Shown: positions 7,312 to 11,808 of the stretch, piece by piece
How positions within the stretch are numbered: position 1 is the stretch's first letter
Layout: every line of letters begins with the position of its first letter
Origin: Desulfobacteraceae bacterium
Lineage (GTDB): Bacteria > Desulfobacterota > DSM-4660 > Desulfatiglandales > B25-G16
Assembly (NCBI GenBank): GCA_028572035.1
Contig: JAPVWE010000020.1
Location: forward strand, 1-11,808
DNA length: 11,808 nt
Direction: 5' to 3'
Made by a program: the position numbers and the translations under genes
Notes under the pieces: model-generated
Told to the model about the DNA's origin: nothing
Databases searched by the model: none
What the model saw: only the letters and a program-made list of their open reading frames with translations

Positions 7312-8201
7312 GTTCTAAAAAAGCGACCCAAGGATATAGTGCTTCCAATAAAACCAATAATAATACTCATAAGTAACAAAAAAAGTGTAAATTGAGGCGA
7401 AAGAAAGATGATATCAAGAGAAGCAAATCCAATTCCAAGGTCTACTTTGGTTATGGCTGTTATATAGACCAAAAAAAGAATGATGAGGGCGAGTGAGCCA
7501 CCAAGAAAGCCTTGGATTGATCCCTCAATCAGAAAGGGGATCTTTACAAAGCGATTGGTTGCGCCTACCAACTTGAGTATTTCGATCTCATCCTTCCTGG
7601 AATAGATAGTCAGTTTTATTGTATTGGTGATAACAAAAAGGGCTGCCAAGAAAAGCAATCCTCCAAAAACAATGCCAATTAACTTTATTGCCTCCATTAT
7701 GGCCTGAAATCTTTTTATCCATTCCTGACTGTATTGTACCTCATCAACACCATCAATTGTCTCCATCCTTGTTTTCATTTGGTAAGGAAGAGAGTCCCCG
7801 GTCTTATCTCTCGAAAGAATGATCTCAAGGGAGGCAGGGAGCGGATTCTCCTCTAAGCCATCAAGCAGTCCTGCTTTGCCTCCGAGCTGCCTCCTAAGAG
7901 TCTCCATAGCGTCATCCTTGGAAATAAACCTCTTGATAGTCACCCCAGGAAAATGAAGCAATTCTTTTTCTATGCTTTCAAGCACAACCCTTTCTGGCGT
8001 CCCTTTGAAATAAATAGACATGGTCAGTGGTCTTCCCCACTCCTCTGTCCAATGATTGAGATTTACGAAAACAAGAATAAAGGCATCAAAAATAAGGAAT
8101 GCTATGACCATTGTGCCCACACCTACCAGATGGACTAAGCGGTTATCAAAGATATTTGCCAGGGTCTGCCTGACAAAATAACGAAAGAAGGTAATCTTCA
8201 T
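7308..8201 (-). CDS. ftsX: Cell division protein FtsX, permease-like subunit
   Basis: This 297-residue inner-membrane protein has four predicted membrane segments: about 22-47, 172-197, 222-250 and 263-290. A periplasmic domain of roughly 50-165 lies between the first and second. The cytoplasmic motif YSRKDEIEILKLVGATNRFVKIPFLIEG (200-227) is the FtsX/MacB-type coupling region that contacts the ATPase. FtsX does not pump a substrate. With FtsE it passes ATP-driven conformational change through the periplasmic loop to EnvC-like partners at the septum. The ATG at 8201 follows the ftsE stop (TAG, 8202-8204) with no gap. A GGCAGGA-like ribosome site lies about 8 bases upstream inside ftsE. The 3' end overlaps envC by 4 bases, so all three subunits of the signalling path are made from coupled reading frames. 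Length is normal for Gram-negative FtsX. Confidence 0.95.
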   Translation of the reverse strand: MKITFFRYFVRQTLANIFDNRLVHLVGVGTMVIAFLIFDAFILVFVNLNHWTEEWGRPLTMSIYFKGTPERVVLESIEKELLHFPGVTIKRFISKDDAMETLRRQLGGKAGLLDGLEENPLPASLEIILSRDKTGDSLPYQMKTRMETIDGVDEVQYSQEWIKRFQAIMEAIKLIGIVFGGLLFLAALFVITNTIKLTIYSRKDEIEILKLVGATNRFVKIPFLIEGSIQGFLGGSLALIILFLVYITAITKVDLGIGFASLDIIFLSPQFTLFLLLMSIIIGFIGSTISLGRFFRT

Positions 8202-8852
8202 CTATACTATCCTGCCTTTATTGAGAGTGACTATTCTTCTCCTTGTATCCTTTAGCAACTCTTGGCTATGGGTTGCCACGATTACTGTTGTACCCCTGAT
8301 ATGTATCTCTTTTAAAAGGGCCATTATCTCCATGGTTAGATCGGGGTCAAGGTTTCCTGTAGGCTCGTCGGCTAAAAGAATTAAAGGATTATTGATTATT
8401 GCCCGGGCAATAGCAACTCTCTGCTGTTCACCGCCTGAAAGCTGAGGAGGATAGTAGCCTTCCTTGTTTGCCAAACCCAGATACCTGAGTGTCTGATGAA
8501 CCTTTCTGCGAATCATAGGTAGCGGAAAACCCATTATCTCCAGAGCCAAGGCTACATTCTCAAACACATTGCGCCTTGGAAGCAACTTAAAATCCTGAAA
8601 CACTACTCCTATTCTTCGACGTAGAAATGCAAGCTCCCTATCGTTGATCCTATTAAGGTTTCTTCCATCGACCAATGCATGCCCGCTGCTTGGTTTCTCT
8701 GTACAGAAAATTATCTTTAACAGTGTGGTCTTTCCTGCACCACTAGGTCCTGTTATGAAAACAAAGTCTCCCTTCTCTACTGTCAAGCTTACATCTATGA
8801 GTGCCGGGTTTTTTGACCCAAAGCTTTTATAAACATTGAAGAGCTGGATCAT
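8202..8852 (-). CDS. ftsE: Cell division ATP-binding protein FtsE
   Basis: This 216-residue ABC ATPase is of the usual FtsE length. All nucleotide-binding elements are intact: Walker A GPSGAGKTT (35-43, Lys41), Q-loop Gln86 in VFQDFKLLP, signature LSGGEQQ (138-144), Walker B LILLADEP (157-164, catalytic Glu163), D-loop GNLDPD, and H-loop His195. VFQDFKLL followed by NVFENVALAL is characteristic of FtsE rather than of lipoprotein (LolD) exporters. FtsE sits on the cytoplasmic face of FtsX and drives septal wall hydrolysis through EnvC and its amidases. The ATG at 8852 has AAGGTGG 7 bases upstream (8860-8866). A 133-base gap with several inverted repeats separates it from rny, so it may have a regulated leader or its own start of transcription. 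I could not find a convincing -35/-10 pair there. Confidence 0.97.
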   Translation of the reverse strand: MIQLFNVYKSFGSKNPALIDVSLTVEKGDFVFITGPSGAGKTTLLKIIFCTEKPSSGHALVDGRNLNRINDRELAFLRRRIGVVFQDFKLLPRRNVFENVALALEIMGFPLPMIRRKVHQTLRYLGLANKEGYYPPQLSGGEQQRVAIARAIINNPLILLADEPTGNLDPDLTMEIMALLKEIHIRGTTVIVATHSQELLKDTRRRIVTLNKGRIV

Positions 8853-8859
8853 CCGCCCG

Positions 8860-8924
8860 CCACCTTTTCAGATTCTGAAAAATGGGTTTCAGATACATTA
8901 GGTTAGTCAACCACTTTTAACCTA
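8860..8924 (-). promoter_or_regulatory. Structured leader before ftsE with competing hairpins
   Basis: Three pairing options can be read on the minus strand. First, TAGGTTA (8918-8924 on plus) pairs with TAACCTA (8899-8905) across a 12-base loop, 7 perfect pairs. Second, a central TTTCAGA (minus strand, 8874-8880) can pair with the TCTGAAA just upstream (8887-8893), or instead with the TCTGAAA just downstream (8866-8872). The downstream arm touches the ftsE ribosome site AAGGTGG (8860-8866). The two choices are mutually exclusive, so the layout resembles a small switch controlling ribosome access. The stems are short and AT-rich, so function is unproven. Confidence 0.35.
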
Positions 8925-8985
8925 TAAAAATACTGGCAGGATGTATACGGGGTTAGCAGTTTAGGGTTTGTCTCAAAAACCTATT

Positions 8986-10548
8986 TCACTTGGCGTATTC
9001 AATGGCCCTGGTTTCTCTTATTACTGTTACCTTAATCTGTCCAGGATAGGTAAGGTCTTTTTCTATCTTTTTTGCTACCTCACTGCATATCATTGTCGAC
9101 TCAAAATCATCTACCTTATCACTCTCCACTATTATCCTCAGCTCTCTCCCTGCCTGGATTGCATAGGACTTAGTAACACCTTTAAAAGAGGTGGCTATCT
9201 TTTCCATGTCTTCCAACCGCTTCACATACGACTCAAACATCTCCCTCCTGGCACCAGGCCTCGCACCAGATAGGGTGTCAGCTGCCTGAAGAAGCACATC
9301 CATAACAGAGGTAGCCTGGACATCCTCATGGTGAGCGGCTATGGCATGAACCACCTGATCAGACTCACCATATTTCTTGGCTAGGTCTGCGCCTATCATT
9401 GCATGTGCCCCTTCTACCTCATGGTCTACTGCCTTACCGATATCATGGAGAAGCCCGATTCTTTTGGCCTGTTTTTCGTCTACCCTTAACTCAGCTGCCA
9501 TTATGCCACACAAGAAGGCAACTTCAATAGAGTGTTGCAGAACATTTTGGGCATAACTTGATCTATATTTTAACCGGCCAATTAATTTAATCAATTCTGG
9601 ATGGATACCATGAAGGCCGATATCAAAAGTTGCCTGTTCCCCAGCCTCTTTGACGTCTGTCTCGACCTCTCTGCTCACTCTTTCTACGACCTCCTCAATC
9701 CTGGCCGGGTGAATCCTGCCGTCCTCAATTAGTCTCTCTAAGGCCACCTTGGCCACCTCTCTCCTCATCGGATTAAACCCTGACAGCACCACAGCCTCCG
9801 GCGTATCATCAATTATAAGATCAATTCCCGTGGCCGCCTCTAGGGCTCGAATATTTCTGCCTTCTCTTCCAATAATCCTCCCCTTCATCTCATCATTCGG
9901 TAGATTAACCACGGATACACTCTCTTCAGCCACATAATCACTAGCATATCTCTTAATGGCCAGGGCCAAAATCTCCTGTGCCTTTCTATTTGAGATCTCT
10001 CTTGTGTCAGCCTCTATTTTCTTTATGAGTTTGGAGGCCTCATGACGTGCCTCTGATTCCATGGAAGATATGAGCATCTCTTTAGCTTCTGGTGCTGAGA
10101 TCCCGGCAATTCTCTCCAGTTTCCGCCTCTCTTCTTCAATAAGGCTGTTGAATTCCCCCTCCTTCTTCTTTAGATCGTTCTCCCGATTCTCTAAGACCGC
10201 TTCTTTTTTAGCAGTTAGTGATTCTCTTTGCTCGAGTTGCTCTATCTTCCTATCTAAGGTCTCCTCTTTTTGGAACAGTCTTCTTTCCTGGCCCTGGAGT
10301 TCTTTTCGTCTTGACCTCGTCTCCTCCTCAAAATCGAGTTTCATTTGGTAAAGCTTGTCTTTGGCCTGGAGCTGCGCCTCTTTTTTGATTGTTTCTGCCT
10401 GCCTGCTGGCTTCAAGGACAACCTTCCTCGAATACTCCTCTGCGGAATCAAGCTTGCTATCTGCCATTTTTTTTCGGACGATGATACCAATCACCGCCCC
10501 TGCTACGATTCCTGCCAGTGCAACAACAACTAACTGAGTGACCAACAT
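8986..10548 (-). CDS. rny: Ribonuclease Y
   Basis: This 520-residue endoribonuclease starts mRNA decay and is held on the inner face of the membrane by an N-terminal helix (about 4-24). A long charged coiled coil (about 35-205) follows, consistent with dimer formation. The KH RNA-binding domain (about 210-275) has the GRIIGREGRNI loop (223-233). The HD phosphohydrolase domain (about 335-430) has His339 in LQHSIEVA, His368-Asp369 in LLHDIGKA, His406-His407 in AAHHED, and Asp424 in QAADTLSGARPGAR, which supply the metal site. The C-terminal domain ends in YPGQIKVTVIRE. Length and order match the family. ATG 10548 has GGTGA (10556-10560) 7 bases upstream. It lies between the 6S RNA and ftsE, and sits in a similar zapA-6S-rny context in other Desulfobacterota as far as I recall. 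Confidence 0.98.
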   Translation of the reverse strand: MLVTQLVVVALAGIVAGAVIGIIVRKKMADSKLDSAEEYSRKVVLEASRQAETIKKEAQLQAKDKLYQMKLDFEEETRSRRKELQGQERRLFQKEETLDRKIEQLEQRESLTAKKEAVLENRENDLKKKEGEFNSLIEEERRKLERIAGISAPEAKEMLISSMESEARHEASKLIKKIEADTREISNRKAQEILALAIKRYASDYVAEESVSVVNLPNDEMKGRIIGREGRNIRALEAATGIDLIIDDTPEAVVLSGFNPMRREVAKVALERLIEDGRIHPARIEEVVERVSREVETDVKEAGEQATFDIGLHGIHPELIKLIGRLKYRSSYAQNVLQHSIEVAFLCGIMAAELRVDEKQAKRIGLLHDIGKAVDHEVEGAHAMIGADLAKKYGESDQVVHAIAAHHEDVQATSVMDVLLQAADTLSGARPGARREMFESYVKRLEDMEKIATSFKGVTKSYAIQAGRELRIIVESDKVDDFESTMICSEVAKKIEKDLTYPGQIKVTVIRETRAIEYAK

Positions 10549-10825
10549 ATTGTCATCACCGCCTTTTATTCTTTTAGGATTTATTCTAAGGATAAGAGAG
10601 GGGCTGATAGAGGCTTAGCGAAATGATAAATAATCGATACTAATTACATAAATGGTAACTTCAAGGGGTTTGAAAATTGCGTCCCTGTTAACCTTCATAC
10701 GAGTTATTTCTTATAAAAGTTACACACGCTCGCGCTATTTCTACCAAAGATAGGTCTTCACCTGTTTTATTATAAAATCCAATGGCAATCTATTCCTCAG
10801 CCTTAGGCTATCAGTCCTCTCTTTA
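10549..10825 (-). other. 277-base spacer between 6S RNA and rny, no convincing gene
   Basis: No frame here holds a protein of recognisable type. A TATAAT hexamer lies at 10769-10774 on the minus strand, but its upstream -35 region (GAGGAA-like) is poor. A 19-codon open frame (10688-10747, TTG start) has AGGTGA ten bases upstream and might be a leader peptide or a gene remnant. A short hairpin TTCAA-ACCCC-TTGAA lies near 10659-10673. The last bases contain the rny ribosome site. In some related genomes, as I recall, a 5-formyltetrahydrofolate cyclo-ligase gene follows 6S RNA. None is present here. Confidence 0.5.
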
Positions 10826-11009
10826 TTTTCCCCCGCTCCAATGCCGTGTCAGTAGTCCTTTTTGGACCTAAACTTGCTTAGGTGGGCGTTCTGTTACCCT
10901 ATTAGGTCTTTTTTCGATATCTAAAAAACACACAAGGGCAAGGGGGAACTCCCTTTTTCGTTAGTGTTGACCCAAAACCTTCCACCAATCACGAACATAG
11001 CAGGGGAGT
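10826..11009 (-). ncRNA. ssrS: 6S RNA
   Basis: 6S RNA imitates an open promoter and holds sigma70 RNA polymerase, chiefly in slow growth. The 5' strand ACTCCCCTGCTATGTTCG matches the conserved CCCTG..GTGTTCG start of proteobacterial 6S. The 3' end GACACGGCATTGGAGCGGGG resembles the conserved 3' strand. CTCCCCTGCT and AGCGGGGGA pair to close the molecule (about nine pairs including one wobble). The distal part folds as AACAC..GTGTG enclosing AAGGG-AGTTCC-CCCTT. A small hairpin ACCTAA-GCAAGT-TTAGGT (10866-10883) lies on the 3' side of the central bubble, where E. coli 6S has CCTTGAACC..GGTTCAAGG. The length of about 184 bases is typical. Placement right after zapA is the classic location. Ends are estimates. 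A weak promoter (TAAACT near 11016-11021) inside the zapA 3' end could drive it, or it may be processed from the zapBA transcript. Confidence 0.85.
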
Positions 11010-11012
11010 GAT

Positions 11013-11294
11013 TTAGTTTAACATCGTATTCAAGCTTTGTATTAACCTCTGAGACCTGTTATTGACTTCGGCTAATAGATCCTCCTTTTCTTTAATGACC
11101 TGAAAATAATCGCCTGCAATATCAAGAGCAGCTAAAATAGCTGTCTTATCATCAGATAGTCCCCTTTTAGAATCGTCTATCTCTCTCAATTTCTTGTCCA
11201 CGTATGCTGCCACCTTCAGTATCTGTTTCCTATCATCAGGGCCTCTTAGGGCATACTCCTTATCCCTTATTTTGATTTTAACCTTCTCGCCCAT
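11013..11294 (-). CDS. zapA: Cell division protein ZapA
   Basis: This 93-residue cytoplasmic protein bundles FtsZ filaments in the division ring. The N-terminal globular part begins VKIKIRDKEYALRG, followed by the family signature in which a helix carries AAYVDKKLREI (29-39). The segment DDKTAILAALDIAGDYFQV (48-66) is the most conserved stretch of bacterial ZapA. The C-terminal helix (66-93) is the dimer and tetramer coiled coil. The protein is shorter than E. coli ZapA (109 residues) but normal for short family members. ATG 11294 has AAGGA (11299-11303) with a tight 4-base gap. It starts 18 bases after the zapB-like stop, so the two are cotranscribed. The 6S RNA begins only a few bases past its stop codon. 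Confidence 0.93.
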   Translation of the reverse strand: MGEKVKIKIRDKEYALRGPDDRKQILKVAAYVDKKLREIDDSKRGLSDDKTAILAALDIAGDYFQVIKEKEDLLAEVNNRSQRLIQSLNTMLN

Positions 11295-11312
11295 GGGATC
11301 CTTCTTATAAGG

Positions 11313-11546
11313 TCATGAATTGAATTCTTCTATTTTTTCTAAAAGAGTTGCTATTCTTTTTCGTACCAAATCTCTATCAGCCTTTAACATCTCTATCTGT
11401 TTAGTAAGTGAGCCGATCTTTTCCCCTTGGCCTTGAACCCTCTTCTCTAAGTTAATCTTCTCCTGTTTAAGAGAGTTCGCGAACGAGATGAGTGATTCAA
11501 TCTTCTGCTCTAATAGACCAAATTGTTCTAATTCATCCAATCCCAT
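11313..11546 (-). CDS. zapB: ZapB-like cell division coiled-coil protein
   Basis: This 77-residue protein is almost entirely one coiled coil (about 8-75). It has regular Leu/Ile heptads and a charged exterior, and ends VRKRIATLLEKIEEF. Size, composition and the directly following zapA gene fit ZapB, which binds ZapA and helps position FtsZ. Sequence alone would allow any short coiled coil, so context carries much of the call. The frame extends four codons upstream to a TTG at 11558, which would make an 81-residue protein. I prefer ATG 11546, preceded by two GAAGAT elements. The promoter at 11575-11602 would give a leader of only about 20 bases. Confidence 0.75.
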   Translation of the reverse strand: MGLDELEQFGLLEQKIESLISFANSLKQEKINLEKRVQGQGEKIGSLTKQIEMLKADRDLVRKRIATLLEKIEEFNS

Positions 11547-11574
11547 ATGGATCTTCAAATCTTCTAATGTTCTT

Positions 11575-11602
11575 AGTATATCTTTTTTTGAAAGAAAGTC
11601 AA
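11575..11602 (-). promoter_or_regulatory. Sigma70-type promoter for zapB-zapA (and possibly 6S RNA and downstream genes)
   Basis: On the minus strand TTGACT (11597-11602) and TATACT (11575-11580) are separated by 16 bases. Each hexamer differs from consensus at one position. Transcription would start near 11568, about 22 bases before the zapB ATG. It is the best promoter-like pair I found in the window. The surrounding AT-richness raises the chance of a random match, but the placement is exactly right. Confidence 0.65.
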
Positions 11603-11648
11603 GTGATAAAGAAATAAGGTGATGTCCTAATTTGAAATAATAATTTTT

Positions 11649-11679
11649 GGGGCTTTAGATAACTAAAGCTCTGTTTTTT
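11649..11679 (+). terminator. Rho-independent terminator-like hairpin facing plus strand
   Basis: GCTTTAG (11652-11658), loop ATAA, and CTAAAGC (11663-11669) form seven perfect pairs. G.T, G-C and G.T pairs can extend them outward. The sequence TCTGTTTTTT follows on the plus strand. Read on the minus strand the hairpin is followed by CCCCAAAAA, not a U-run, so it would act only on rightward transcripts. No rightward gene is visible in the window, so its source transcript is unknown. Confidence 0.55.
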
Positions 11680-11808
11680 AAAAAAAGATGCAAAAGTATC
11701 AAAAAAAGCTTGCAAATGCTTCTGATAAATGTTAAGATACAAATTAAATATGATTTTGATGAAATAATTGTTGATTTAATAAGCTTCATTTGCTACAATT
11801 ATATTAAA

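Larger units (their letters stand above)
11559..11808. other. AT-rich gene-free region at the right edge
   Basis: All six frames are broken by frequent stops up to the edge, so no partial gene enters from the right. Besides the zapB promoter it contains a plus-facing terminator-like hairpin. It also holds loosely repeated elements such as AAGCTT and GCAAATG, the latter also present inverted as CATTTGC. A TATAAT hexamer sits about 5 bases from the edge on the minus strand, but its -35 region is outside the window and cannot be judged. Confidence 0.6.

Noticed and set aside
8968..9273. 101-codon plus-strand frame at the end of rny
   Set aside because: It overlaps well-conserved C-terminal RNase Y codons on the other strand, and its low-complexity Tyr/Leu-rich product resembles no family.
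10061..10351. 96-codon Ser/Phe-rich plus-strand frame inside rny
   Set aside because: Ser and Phe runs are the complement of the Glu/Lys-rich coiled coil of RNase Y, so this is an artefact.
10549..10825. tRNA or second small RNA between 6S RNA and rny
   Set aside because: I looked for a cloverleaf (GGTTCGAATCC-type T-arm, paired acceptor ends) and found none, and no strong terminator ends a small RNA there.

Overview
The window looks like ordinary chromosome from a Desulfobacterota (former Deltaproteobacteria)-like bacterium of moderate to slightly AT-rich composition. The evidence is the gene order zapB-zapA-6S RNA-rny-ftsE-ftsX-envC-ctpA-yibQ, Gram-negative envelope proteins, and the combination of RNase Y with ZapA and ZapB. 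The taxonomic call is inferred from gene content and synteny only. Every recognised gene lies on the minus strand, so transcription runs from right to left.

Right end (about 11808 down to 11013): an AT-rich gene-free stretch carries a good sigma70-type promoter. It is followed by two small genes for FtsZ-ring-associated proteins, ZapB-like and ZapA. Next (about 11009-10826) is a well-supported 6S RNA, the global regulator of RNA polymerase, and then a 277-base spacer with no convincing gene. RNase Y (rny) occupies 8986-10548.

Centre (8852 down to 3513): a tight cell-division and cell-wall block. FtsE and FtsX form the ABC-type complex that transmits a signal across the inner membrane. EnvC is a periplasmic coiled-coil protein with a degenerate, non-catalytic LytM domain that activates amidases. 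CtpA is a C-terminal processing protease. YibQ is a divergent polysaccharide deacetylase family protein. Start and stop codons abut or overlap (ftsE/ftsX abut; ftsX/envC overlap as ATGA), which indicates coordinated expression. Together these genes control septal peptidoglycan hydrolysis and daughter-cell separation.

Left (3506 down to 1): a perfect 25-bp inverted repeat (3415-3506), resembling REP/MITE-type elements, separates the division block from three further genes. These are a WbpE/DegT-type sugar aminotransferase starting at TTG, a PAC2-family protein, and adenylosuccinate synthetase (purA), whose C-terminal codons are cut off by the left edge.

I found no CRISPR array, prophage, toxin-antitoxin or defence system, and no clearly new biological system. 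The observations most worth a second look are the inverted-repeat element, the 6S RNA inside the division cluster, the structured leader of ftsE, and a terminator-like hairpin facing the 'wrong' way upstream of zapB.
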